A DNA stretch of 9,256 nt from an uncultured Rikenellaceae bacterium (GTDB taxonomy: Bacteria; Bacteroidota; Bacteroidia; Bacteroidales; Rikenellaceae). Positions 1-6,818 of this stretch are shown here, piece by piece (position 1 is the stretch's first letter; every line of letters begins with the position of its first letter). The translations under genes were made by a program, and so were the position numbers. The notes under the pieces were generated by a model, which worked only from the letters and a program-made list of their open reading frames with translations, had not been told where the DNA came from and searched no databases. The stretch lies in NCBI GenBank assembly GCA_947038135.1, contig CAMQVM010000044.1, forward strand, positions 1 to 9,256, read 5' to 3'.

Positions 1-1505
1 GGTTGAGGAAGATTCATATCTTTAATCTTCTTCTTTGTAGCATCTACCATCTCTTGAGTCATCAAGTAGGTAAACTTGCCGTAATCATTCATCTCAAACT
101 TACCAACATAAAAGAAACCCCACTTATCAAAGAAATCGGTAAGGTCAACCTTAGCAACTTTACAAACTGTTTCAACAAAGTTCAACTGATACTCAGCAAC
201 TTTGGTTTTGCCTCTGTCTCCCCAGTTATCACCACCAGTATTTGCATTTTTACGTAGCTCTTCGTGTAGGTCGGCATAAAAATCTTTATGTCCATTTTGT
301 GAGAAGTACAACTCTAGCTGCCAAAAAGGGACTAATCTATTAAATACATCACCATCTTGAAGATACGATATCTTTTTGTCGATAATGCTCTCACGTGATT
401 TTTTATAGTTGCCTTGCTTTGATAGGCGGCTGTCAACACCAAATGAGCGTGTAACATACATAGTAACGATATTGTTACTCACCTCTCCTAGACCTCCCCA
501 GTTTAGAAATGGACGTAGCTGATGTACGTGTCCTACCTCATGGCTAAAACCCCAACAAGGGTCGCCGCTGATTACAACATCTGGATTTGCAACCATGTGC
601 ATCGCATAACCTGGATTAGTGCCATTGTATGCTACACCATCTTGGTCACGGAACATATAGTAGTTGTAGTTTACACGTGCTAAAATACGATTGTTAGGAA
701 CTTTATTATACTTCTCTAATCCTATAAATCGGTGCTGTCTTGTTACTAGTGAGTCGTAGCTTGACAGAAGCTCAACACCTCGTCCTGCGGCATATTTTAC
801 ACATGCCTCTACTGGATATACAATTTGTGAGTTTCGTCCTTTAGCATCAATTATAGGATACACAGCATTTTTAAGGAGGTTATCCCAATCGGCATTGTTA
901 TTTTTAGTGATATCGAAGTAACCGTTAACCTTATCATTAAGGAAGTGTACAGATATCTCATTCTCTACCTCAGGAGTATTAGAGTAGTAGTAGATATACG
1001 CTAATCCCGACTTTTTAATATCTAATACATTAAGTCCATTTTTTATCTTATATACCTCTCTTTTTACACCCCAGCCATTAGGATCTTTTGTAGGCTCTAC
1101 GCCCTCAGGTGCTCTTCTGTTCCAGTCAGGAACAACAACAGTTACTTTTTTACCCTTTACTAAGTTATCTACAATAATCGACTGAGTTCCCTCTTCAAGG
1201 TATATACCTGTCATGCCCTCAAAGTTTGAATAACCGTTACCTATATGTAGCTGACGTCCAAGCTCTGAAGGCGATAGGTATGCTTTGTATTTTGCCACAC
1301 GATAATCTGTTGAGTAGCTGTCGCTATATAGCGATGTAGCTAGCTCTTTGATATCATTGTTTGCAAGCTTTGATATTTGTAGCTCTGTAACCCCTGAGGC
1401 AAGCTTTGTTGCCATTACATCACTAAAAACCTCATGGTGTGTCGTGCCATCACCACAAGAGTAGATGCTAGAGGTTAATAGTAAAATTGGTAGTATCTTT
1501 TTCAT
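1..1505 (-). CDS. M60-family (mucin-type) zinc metallopeptidase lipoprotein, C-terminus beyond the window
   Basis: The frame is open from the ATG at 1505-1503 down to the window edge, giving 501 codons with no stop. The N-terminus MKKILPILLL...SIYSC looks like a lipoprotein signal peptide, with lipidated Cys17 followed by G-D-G, an acidic stretch of the sort linked to surface export in Bacteroidota. Residues about 80-115 (GRQLHIGNGYSNFEG...TGIYLEEG) resemble the start of the M60/enhancin-like domain. The zinc site is H322-E323-V-G-H326 with a third ligand Glu341 (HExxH, 14 residues, E), the M60 gluzincin pattern. M60 enzymes from gut bacteria cleave mucin-type, often O-glycosylated, proteins outside the cell. 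The true substrate is not shown here. A weak promoter lies about 30 nt upstream. The gene follows the radical SAM gene on the same strand after a 170-bp gap, so it is probably transcribed separately. The family call is firm; surface location is inferred. Confidence 0.88.
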   Translation of the reverse strand, partial: MKKILPILLLTSSIYSCGDGTTHHEVFSDVMATKLASGVTELQISKLANNDIKELATSLYSDSYSTDYRVAKYKAYLSPSELGRQLHIGNGYSNFEGMTGIYLEEGTQSIIVDNLVKGKKVTVVVPDWNRRAPEGVEPTKDPNGWGVKREVYKIKNGLNVLDIKKSGLAYIYYYSNTPEVENEISVHFLNDKVNGYFDITKNNNADWDNLLKNAVYPIIDAKGRNSQIVYPVEACVKYAAGRGVELLSSYDSLVTRQHRFIGLEKYNKVPNNRILARVNYNYYMFRDQDGVAYNGTNPGYAMHMVANPDVVISGDPCWGFSHEVGHVHQLRPFLNWGGLGEVSNNIVTMYVTRSFGVDSRLSKQGNYKKSRESIIDKKISYLQDGDVFNRLVPFWQLELYFSQNGHKDFYADLHEELRKNANTGGDNWGDRGKTKVAEYQLNFVETVCKVAKVDLTDFFDKWGFFYVGKFEMNDYGKFTYLMTQEMVDATKKKIKDMNLPQ

Positions 1506-1535
1506 ATTTTTGTAAGTTAAAGATTAATAATTATG

Positions 1536-1543
1536 TAAAGGTA
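1536..1543 (-). promoter_or_regulatory. weak candidate -7 box for the M60 gene
   Basis: On the minus strand this reads TACCTTTA, one base off the Bacteroidota -7 consensus TAnnTTTG, 30 nt before the start codon. No TTTG-like -33 element is visible at the usual distance, so the call is tentative. Confidence 0.35.
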
Positions 1544-1624
1544 GTAAAAAAATATTAATATTACTGTTTTTATACGATAAAAATATTAATTATATTGTTT
1601 AGGTGGTGTTTTCATTTCATAATA

Positions 1625-1636
1625 TCACTTTTGTGA
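1625..1636. repeat. small inverted repeat TCAC-TTTT-GTGA
   Basis: A 4-bp stem with a 4-nt loop lies in the gap between the radical SAM and M60 genes. It is AT-rich and short. It may add to the structured region just downstream of the radical SAM stop codon, but it could be chance. Confidence 0.3.
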
Positions 1637-1656
1637 GCTTTGTGCGATCTGTTATA

Positions 1657-1700
1657 TGAGCTTTAATATGAGCTTTTATTTTAGCTCAATTATAAGCTCA
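1657..1700 (-). repeat. imperfect hairpin of AGCTC repeats around the radical SAM stop codon
   Basis: On the minus strand TGAGCTT (1700-1694) can pair with AAGCTCA (1663-1657), and TGAGCT (1688-1683) with AGCTCA (1674-1669). The two stems are separated by a 5x5 internal loop and capped by the loop AAAATAAA, which contains the TAA stop (1678-1676). A further TGAGCTT lies at 1634-1640. No U-tract follows on the minus strand, so this is not a classic intrinsic terminator. It could be an mRNA 3'-end structure that slows decay or helps termination. Confidence 0.45.
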
Positions 1701-3286
1701 GGTTGGCTGTGATTCTTAGACCTATCAAACCCTATAACATAATTTTTATCGCCCAAAAGCTTATAGTAGCGAATATTACTATCCTCTTTTAGGTGTTTAG
1801 GTAGCTCATTAATAGATAATTTCACTACATCACCAGCCTCCTCTCTCTTTAGTGACATACCATTAGATATCCATTGTAGTGATATGTCTGTTAAGTAGCT
1901 AGGGTAGTGTTCTTTGCAGTATAAATAGAGTAGTGACCCTCTCTTTTCTAATGATAGTGGCTGCTCTAACCTATCTATATTAATAAGGTGATATAAAAAA
2001 TTTTCTAAAAAATCATCATTCTCATTAATTAGCCTACGGGTAATATTTTGCCACCCTTTAGCATTATAAAACTTATCTATCATTTTAGATAGCAGGCGAG
2101 ATATATTAAGCTCATCAATTGTTATATGGGGGGTTTGTAACACCTCATAAGGGGTATCGGTGGCATATTGTATACCTAATATCTCAGCATCATTGCGCAT
2201 TTTTGTGCCTGGAAGAAGCTTTAGAAGTTCAAGCTGTATCTCTCCAGCATTTAAACTTGACAGTGTCTTTACATCCAATATTATCTGCGCTAGGGTGTAG
2301 TTTGGAAGCCCTGCTATCAAGTCGGTGTGAGTCTCAAAATTTGTTTGTGAGCATAAAAATTTAACTCCTTCAATAGCCATGCTGTTCTCTCCCTTGCGCC
2401 CTGATGCAATCAACACCTCATCTTTTAGGCTTTGCATTCCAGCCTCAAGGTGTAGCATATCTTTAGGCATCTTTGTAAGTGCCTCCTTAACTTTGGGAGT
2501 TAGCAGTGCAGGGTGTATCTCTAGGTGAAAATTCATGTCTGGAAAGTGTTTAAACATCTCAAACATCTCTATCGCCCTTGAAGAGGAGAAGTTAAAGGTG
2601 CGGTCTAGCACCCTAATATCTTTTATTCCTTTTGATGATATAAGAGACAACCTCTTCTCAATCTTCTCAAGCGATTGCGATCGTACGGGCTTATCTGCAC
2701 CACTCACACAAAAGGTGCAGCTATTAAAACACCCTCGTGAGGTTTCTATCTGCACAAAAGGGGTGTCGAAGTTAAAAAAAGAGCTCTCTTCAGGAGATGG
2801 TAAGGTATCAAAGTTATCAATCTTTGCTTTTCCGTTATCCTTATATTTACTTTTAGCATCAAGATAGCACAAACCAGTTATATCACTCCATTGCGATGAG
2901 TCGTTATAGCTTTTTAGCCATTGATGAAACATTTGTTCACCTTCACCTCTAAATACGCAGTCAATAAAATCATTTTTCTCTAAAAAAGTGTTATTATCGC
3001 CATTAAATTCAGCACCACCTAAAATTATGGTTGTTTTTGGAAGTAAGGCTTTAATTCTTCTACAAACCTTTATTGTCACTTCGTGGTTAAATAGCCAAAG
3101 TGTGGCAGCTATAACATCGGGCTTTTGAGAGTATATCTCTTTTGTAATTAGGTATATATCGCTATTAATTGTGGCGCTTATAACGCTCCAAATATTTTCG
3201 TTTTCTTTTTTACACACCTCAATTGCAGGCAGTGCCAGCGACGAGTGTGAGTAAGAAGAGTTAATGTCTAACCAAGATATATTCAT
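1676..3286 (-). CDS. B12-binding-domain radical SAM protein with DUF4080-like C-terminus
   Basis: This 536-residue protein has the three-part layout of B12-dependent-type radical SAM enzymes. Residues 1 to about 130 form a cobalamin-binding-like fold, with LGGAEF at 89-94 and RGEGE at 113-117, but no DxHxxG motif, so any cobalamin would probably bind without a His ligand from the protein. Residues about 175-375 are the radical SAM barrel. Its iron-sulfur motif is C186-x3-C190-x2-C193 in SRGCFNSCTFC, with LEAGMQS (280-286) and DLIAGLP (322-328) as further family motifs. The remainder resembles the DUF4080 region often found on these proteins. They are presumed cytoplasmic and their substrates are unknown; methyl transfer or another radical reaction is possible. 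The N-terminus (SSYSHSSLALP) matches the family from the first residues, supporting this ATG. The gene is divergent from the sugar kinase gene. Confidence 0.85.
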   Translation of the reverse strand: MNISWLDINSSYSHSSLALPAIEVCKKENENIWSVISATINSDIYLITKEIYSQKPDVIAATLWLFNHEVTIKVCRRIKALLPKTTIILGGAEFNGDNNTFLEKNDFIDCVFRGEGEQMFHQWLKSYNDSSQWSDITGLCYLDAKSKYKDNGKAKIDNFDTLPSPEESSFFNFDTPFVQIETSRGCFNSCTFCVSGADKPVRSQSLEKIEKRLSLISSKGIKDIRVLDRTFNFSSSRAIEMFEMFKHFPDMNFHLEIHPALLTPKVKEALTKMPKDMLHLEAGMQSLKDEVLIASGRKGENSMAIEGVKFLCSQTNFETHTDLIAGLPNYTLAQIILDVKTLSSLNAGEIQLELLKLLPGTKMRNDAEILGIQYATDTPYEVLQTPHITIDELNISRLLSKMIDKFYNAKGWQNITRRLINENDDFLENFLYHLINIDRLEQPLSLEKRGSLLYLYCKEHYPSYLTDISLQWISNGMSLKREEAGDVVKLSINELPKHLKEDSNIRYYKLLGDKNYVIGFDRSKNHSQPELIIELK

Positions 3287-3317
3287 ATTGTTTTTATATT
3301 TATTTTTAATTTTGTTA

Positions 3318-3325
3318 CAAAGATA
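3318..3325 (-). promoter_or_regulatory. -7 promoter box for the radical SAM gene
   Basis: On the minus strand this is TATCTTTG, an exact match to the Bacteroidota -7 consensus TAnnTTTG, 32 nt before the start codon. The expected -33 TTTG is not evident; that side is A-rich. It lies 34 bp from the matching box that drives the opposite strand. Confidence 0.55.
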
Positions 3326-3337
3326 TTACATTTTTTC

Positions 3338-3367
3338 ATTGTTTTTACTTTAAGTTTATTATCTTTG
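3338..3367 (+). promoter_or_regulatory. promoter for the sugar kinase / CBM9-like operon
   Basis: The -7 box TATCTTTG (3360-3367) matches TAnnTTTG exactly. ATTG at 3338-3341 stands 18 nt upstream as the -33 element (consensus TTTG). Transcription would start near 3374, leaving an AT-rich leader of about 70 nt before the ATG at 3444. That leader has no strong Shine-Dalgarno, which is normal for this phylum. Confidence 0.6.
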
Positions 3368-3443
3368 CATAAAATTAGTTATAAAAGTAACGAAATTTAA
3401 TGTTTTTAGACAATTATAATAATAATAAAATAAAAGTAAGATT

Positions 3444-4547
3444 ATGAATTACAATTTAAGTGAGATTGCAGAAGCCTTTGTTATTGAGGGAGTAGTGAAA
3501 GAAGTTAAGCCAATGGGCGAAGGTTTTATCAATGATACCTTTATTATTGAGACTGAAAATAATGGTGAGAAATATATTCTTCAACGCAAGAATAAAAAAA
3601 TCTTTACTGATGTGCCAGCAATGATGAATAACATATTGCTAGTAACAAATCATATCAAAGCACAAGTAGTAGAGAATGGTGGTGACCCTCTACGTGAGGC
3701 TTTAACTATAACTCTTGCAAAAGATGGTAAACTTTACCACCAAACAGAAGATGGTGAGTACTGGGCAGCTTGTTTGTTTGTGAAAGATACTATTGCTTAC
3801 GAGGCAGCAGATACTCCAGAGCTTGCATATCAAGGAGGTAAAGGTATTGGTAAGTTTCAGAAGCAGTTGTCAGATTTTGATAGCAGCCAACTTGTAGATA
3901 TCCTTCCAGGGTTTCACAACATTAAGTTTCGCTTTAATCAATGGGACGAGGCTATCAAAAACGATGCAGCAGGCAGAGTAAAAGATTTAGCTGCTGAGAT
4001 CGCTTGGATCGAAGATCGTCGTGAGGAGATGTCTAAATTCTGGACTCTTGTAGAGGGTGGAGTTATTCCTAAGCGTGTTACTCATAATGATACTAAAATC
4101 AATAATATTCTTTTTGATACTAAAGGAAACGTTCTTTGTGTTATTGACCTTGACACTGTGCTAGGTAGCATCTGTTTGAATGATTTCGGAGATGCTATAC
4201 GTTATGTTACAAATACAGGTGCTGAAGATGATAAAAACCTTGATAATGTAAATATGGATATGGCTATGTTTGCAGGATATACTCAAGGATATCTATCTGA
4301 GGCTGCTAGCTTCTTGACAGAGGCTGAGGTAGAGTATCTTGCTTTTTCAGCAAAATATATCACTTATGAGCAGGTTCTTCGCTTTTTGATGGATTACATC
4401 ATGGGTGATACTTACTACCGTATCAAATATCCAGAGCATAACATCGATCGCACACGAGCACAATATAAGCTTCTTCAATCTATCGAGGCAAACATGAGCC
4501 AGATGAATGAGGTGGTTACTAAAGAGTATGCACAATATAAAAAATAG
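3444..4547 (+). CDS. nahK: N-acetylhexosamine 1-kinase-like phosphotransferase (APH fold)
   Basis: This 367-residue cytoplasmic kinase of the aminoglycoside-phosphotransferase fold most resembles NahK, which uses ATP to phosphorylate GlcNAc or GalNAc at C1 in the lacto-N-biose/mucin sugar pathway. The Gly-rich ATP loop is at about 24-33 (MGEGFINDTF). The catalytic loop is H214-N215-D216-T-K-I-N-N, with Asp216 the likely base, followed by the metal-binding I-D235-L-D237-T. Length is close to that of Bifidobacterium NahK (about 360). The next gene begins 8 nt after the stop, so the two are probably co-transcribed from the promoter at 3338-3367. Such proteins are often labelled aminoglycoside phosphotransferase or mucin desulfatase, but nothing here indicates drug resistance or sulfatase activity. 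The kinase call is firm. The substrate is inferred from motif resemblance and from the nearby M60 peptidase, and another sugar or amino sugar is possible. Confidence 0.75.
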   Translation: MNYNLSEIAEAFVIEGVVKEVKPMGEGFINDTFIIETENNGEKYILQRKNKKIFTDVPAMMNNILLVTNHIKAQVVENGGDPLREALTITLAKDGKLYHQTEDGEYWAACLFVKDTIAYEAADTPELAYQGGKGIGKFQKQLSDFDSSQLVDILPGFHNIKFRFNQWDEAIKNDAAGRVKDLAAEIAWIEDRREEMSKFWTLVEGGVIPKRVTHNDTKINNILFDTKGNVLCVIDLDTVLGSICLNDFGDAIRYVTNTGAEDDKNLDNVNMDMAMFAGYTQGYLSEAASFLTEAEVEYLAFSAKYITYEQVLRFLMDYIMGDTYYRIKYPEHNIDRTRAQYKLLQSIEANMSQMNEVVTKEYAQYKK

Positions 4548-4555
4548 GCTCTATT

Positions 4556-5185
4556 ATGCTAGTATTAAGAATCGATAAGCCGCAAACCAGTGATGATGTT
4601 AAGGCTCTATTTAACCACGCAGACCAAGTAAATATTGGTTGTGTGAATTGGAGTTCAGAATTTCCTGATAAGCCAGAGGTGAATTTTAGTATGTTTCATG
4701 ATGGCGATACCATTTATCTGCATTATACAGTAAGTGAGCGATATACGCTTGCTAAGGTAGAGTCAGATAACGGTGAGGTGTGGACTGATTCATGCGTTGA
4801 ATTTTTTTTGAAGCTTGATGATAGTGGCTATTACAATTTTGAATTTACAGCTATCGGAAAAGGGCTAGTCGGATTTCGTCAAGATAAAAACAATGCTTGT
4901 CGTGCTGAAAAAGAGGTGATGTTGCTTATTAAACGTACACCATCATTAGGCTATGAAAACTTCGATGAAAAGCAAAATTGCAACTGGGATATAACTTTAG
5001 AGATACCTAAAGAGGCGTTGTTTGCTCATAAACTCAAAACATTGTCGGGTTTAAAGGCAACAGCTAATTTATATAAGTGTGGAGACAATCTTACAAAACC
5101 ACATTTTATCTCTTGGCAACCTATTGATAATGCTACGCCAAACTTCCATTTAACAGAGTTTTTTGGAGAATTAGAGTTCGTTTAG
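4556..5185 (+). CDS. CBM9-like carbohydrate-binding protein, apparently cytoplasmic
   Basis: The 209 residues appear to form a single CBM9/DOMON-like beta-sandwich. Family landmarks are VWTDSCVEFFL (75-85), YYNFEF (92-97), the Trp-containing PHFISWQPI (182-190) and the C-terminal PNFHLTEFFGELEF (195-208). CBM9-like domains bind sugars or sugar ends in secreted enzymes, but this one stands alone, with no signal peptide or membrane segment. The domain fills the protein, so it is not a fragment. It starts 8 nt after the upstream kinase gene and is presumably in its operon, which suggests a role linked to the same sugar, for example binding or mutarotation-like handling; that is inference. No catalytic residues can be named. 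It is followed by about 107 bp of non-coding DNA with the bcp promoter. Confidence 0.7.
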   Translation: MLVLRIDKPQTSDDVKALFNHADQVNIGCVNWSSEFPDKPEVNFSMFHDGDTIYLHYTVSERYTLAKVESDNGEVWTDSCVEFFLKLDDSGYYNFEFTAIGKGLVGFRQDKNNACRAEKEVMLLIKRTPSLGYENFDEKQNCNWDITLEIPKEALFAHKLKTLSGLKATANLYKCGDNLTKPHFISWQPIDNATPNFHLTEFFGELEFV

Positions 5186-5208
5186 TCTATATATATAAGC
5201 GATATGAT

Positions 5209-5222
5209 TTTTCACATGAAAA
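5209..5222. promoter_or_regulatory. dyad TTTTCA-N2-TGAAAA, candidate operator
   Basis: This is a perfect 6-bp inverted repeat with a 2-bp centre (CA), about 15 bp upstream of the -33 region of the bcp promoter. The position suits an activator or a regulator that bends DNA. It does not match the E. coli LexA, Fnr or OxyR boxes. In AT-rich DNA such a dyad can arise by chance. Confidence 0.35.
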
Positions 5223-5237
5223 TTATATGTAAATTTA

Positions 5238-5268
5238 TTTTAAAATATCGATAATTTTATTACCTTTG
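5238..5268 (+). promoter_or_regulatory. promoter for the bcp-recA-rel cluster
   Basis: TACCTTTG at 5261-5268 matches TAnnTTTG exactly. TTTT at 5238-5241, 19 nt upstream, is a plausible though imperfect -33 element. The start site would be near 5275, leaving a leader of roughly 20 nt before the ATG at 5293. The box overlaps the TTG at 5266, which argues against translation starting there. Confidence 0.6.
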
Positions 5269-5292
5269 AGTAATAATTTTATCGATATTTTT

Positions 5293-5763
5293 ATGAATGA
5301 TATAACAGCAACGGGTTTAGTAGAGGGTGCAACAGCACCACACTTCAACCTTAAAGATGCACAAGGCAAAGATTTTACAGAGAAATCATCTAGTAAAATA
5401 ATTCTATTTTTCTATCCTAAAGATAGCACACCAGGCTGTACAGCTGAGGCTTGCTCTCTTAGAGATGGTTACAGTGAGCTTCAAGCATTGGGTTTTGAGG
5501 TGTTTGGAGTTGGTGGAGGAACAGCATCATCACATATCCGCTTTGCCGATAAAAACACTTTGTCATTCCCACTTCTTCTTGATGAAGATAATAGCGTTGG
5601 GACACTTTATGGTGCTTATGGTGAGAAAAAATTTATGGGTAAAACCTATATGGGTATTATTCGTAAAACATTTATTATTGAAAATGGCGTTGTTACGCAT
5701 ATCATAGATAAAGTAAAAACAAAAGCTCATTATGAGCAAATTTTAGAAATTTTAGAAAAATAA
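5293..5763 (+). CDS. bcp: thioredoxin-dependent thiol peroxidase (Bcp/PrxQ peroxiredoxin)
   Basis: A cytoplasmic peroxiredoxin that reduces hydrogen peroxide and organic hydroperoxides using thioredoxin. With the ATG at 5293 it has 156 residues, the usual Bcp length. The active site is FFYPKDSTPGCTAEAC: Thr46, Pro47, peroxidatic Cys49 and resolving Cys54, five residues apart as in atypical 2-Cys PrxQ. Arg124 (GIIRKTFII) is the likely conserved Arg near the active site. Both cysteines are present, so the enzyme should be active. A longer reading from the TTG at 5266 would start inside the -7 box and is unlikely. The region after the active site reads GVGGGTASSH, where many Bcp proteins have GVSxDxxxSH, a mild variation. 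The stop is 4 nt before recA, and Bcp probably forms the first gene of a stress operon. Confidence 0.93.
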   Translation: MNDITATGLVEGATAPHFNLKDAQGKDFTEKSSSKIILFFYPKDSTPGCTAEACSLRDGYSELQALGFEVFGVGGGTASSHIRFADKNTLSFPLLLDEDNSVGTLYGAYGEKKFMGKTYMGIIRKTFIIENGVVTHIIDKVKTKAHYEQILEILEK

Positions 5764-5767
5764 GATA

Positions 5768-6817
5768 ATGGCAGAAGCAGCAAAGAAAAAGACATCTCCG
5801 CAGACAGACAACCTTGCAGACAAAATGAAAGTGCTAGGTGCAGCGATGGACAAGATACAAAAAGATTATGGTAAGGGTTCTATCATGAAGATGGGCGACC
5901 AAAATGTAGATGCAAACATTCCTGTTATACCAACAGGTTCGATAGCACTAGATGAGGCATTAGGTATCAAAGGTTACCCAAAAGGGCGTATCATTGAAAT
6001 CTATGGACCTGAGTCATCGGGTAAAACAACTCTTGCGATTCATGCAATCGCTGAGGCGCAAAAGCTAGGAGGCATAGCAGCATTTATTGATGCAGAGCAC
6101 GCTTTTGATAGGTTTTATGCACAAAAGTTAGGTGTAGATATCGATAACCTTCTTATATCACAGCCCGATAATGGTGAGCAGGCACTTGAAATTACTGAGG
6201 TGCTAATCCGCTCTAGTGCAGTAGATATTATAGTTATTGACTCGGTGGCAGCACTTACGCCAAAGGCCGAGATCGATGGCGAGATGGGCGAGGCTAAAAT
6301 GGCTTTACAGGCTCGTTTGATGTCACAAGCACTACGTAAAATAACTGGTGCAGTTAGTAAATCAGGTACTATATGTATATTTATCAATCAGTTAAGAGAG
6401 AAGATTGGAGGTAATAGCTACGGACCAAGTGAAACAACCACTGGAGGTAATGCACTAAAGTTTTATGCAAGTATCCGCCTAGATATCCGCAAGGGTACAC
6501 CTATTAAAGATGGTGAGGATCAGCTTGGTTCACGTGCAAGGGTCAAGGTTGTTAAAAATAAGATGGCTCCACCATTTCGACGTGCTGAGTTTGATATGAT
6601 TTACGGTGAGGGTATCTCATTAATTGGCGAGATTATTGATATTGCAACAGATGCAGATATCATCAAGAAAAGCGGTTCATGGTATTCGTATGAAGATCAA
6701 AAGCTTGGACAGGGTAGAGAGAACGTGAAAACACTGCTTCAAGGTAATAAAGAGTTGTGTGATGAGATCGAGACTAAGGCAAGAGCTGCTTTCTCGCAAA
6801 TAGAAAAGAAAAAATAA
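5768..6817 (+). CDS. recA: recombinase RecA
   Basis: RecA forms ATP-dependent filaments on single-stranded DNA, carries out strand exchange in recombinational repair, and acts as co-protease where LexA-type repressors exist. The 349 residues cover the full family length: a basic N-terminus, helix and GKGSIMKMG at about 36-43, Walker A GPESSGKTT at 80-88, the catalytic Glu region FIDAEHA at 107-112, Walker B DIIVIDSVAAL at 153-163, loop L1 around EIDGEMGEAKM (168-178), and the conserved INQLREKIG at 206-214. Loop L2 is unusual: between KIG and ETTTGGN it reads GNSYGPS (7 residues), where most RecA proteins have VMFGNP (6). The C-terminus ends in a lysine run rather than the acidic tail of E. 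coli. It starts 4 nt after bcp and ends 1 nt before rel, with no promoter of its own visible. Confidence 0.97.
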   Translation: MAEAAKKKTSPQTDNLADKMKVLGAAMDKIQKDYGKGSIMKMGDQNVDANIPVIPTGSIALDEALGIKGYPKGRIIEIYGPESSGKTTLAIHAIAEAQKLGGIAAFIDAEHAFDRFYAQKLGVDIDNLLISQPDNGEQALEITEVLIRSSAVDIIVIDSVAALTPKAEIDGEMGEAKMALQARLMSQALRKITGAVSKSGTICIFINQLREKIGGNSYGPSETTTGGNALKFYASIRLDIRKGTPIKDGEDQLGSRARVKVVKNKMAPPFRRAEFDMIYGEGISLIGEIIDIATDADIIKKSGSWYSYEDQKLGQGRENVKTLLQGNKELCDEIETKARAAFSQIEKKK

Positions 6818-6818
6818 T

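Noticed and set aside
3..257. Plus-strand open frame of 84 codons
   Set aside because: It is antisense to the M60 gene, whose frame is open through the whole stretch and carries recognisable motifs; its product resembles nothing.
2119..2867. Two plus-strand open frames (2119-2364 and 2535-2867)
   Set aside because: Both lie opposite the radical SAM gene, with no promoter or family likeness.
4347..4535. Minus-strand open frame of 62 codons
   Set aside because: It is a shadow of the 3' end of the sugar kinase gene.
3444..4547. Aminoglycoside resistance gene
   Set aside because: The APH fold is shared with many sugar kinases; the length and the HNDTKINN and IDLDT motifs fit NahK-like enzymes better, and there is no mobile context.
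5209..5222. Intrinsic terminator for the CBM9-like gene
   Set aside because: The stem is short and AT-rich and no T-tract follows, so it is better read as a possible operator dyad.
5465..5707. Second plus-strand open frame inside bcp
   Set aside because: It is out of frame with bcp, which covers it with a complete peroxiredoxin.
6115..6387. Minus-strand open frame of 90 codons
   Set aside because: It is antisense to recA and has no sign of being a gene.
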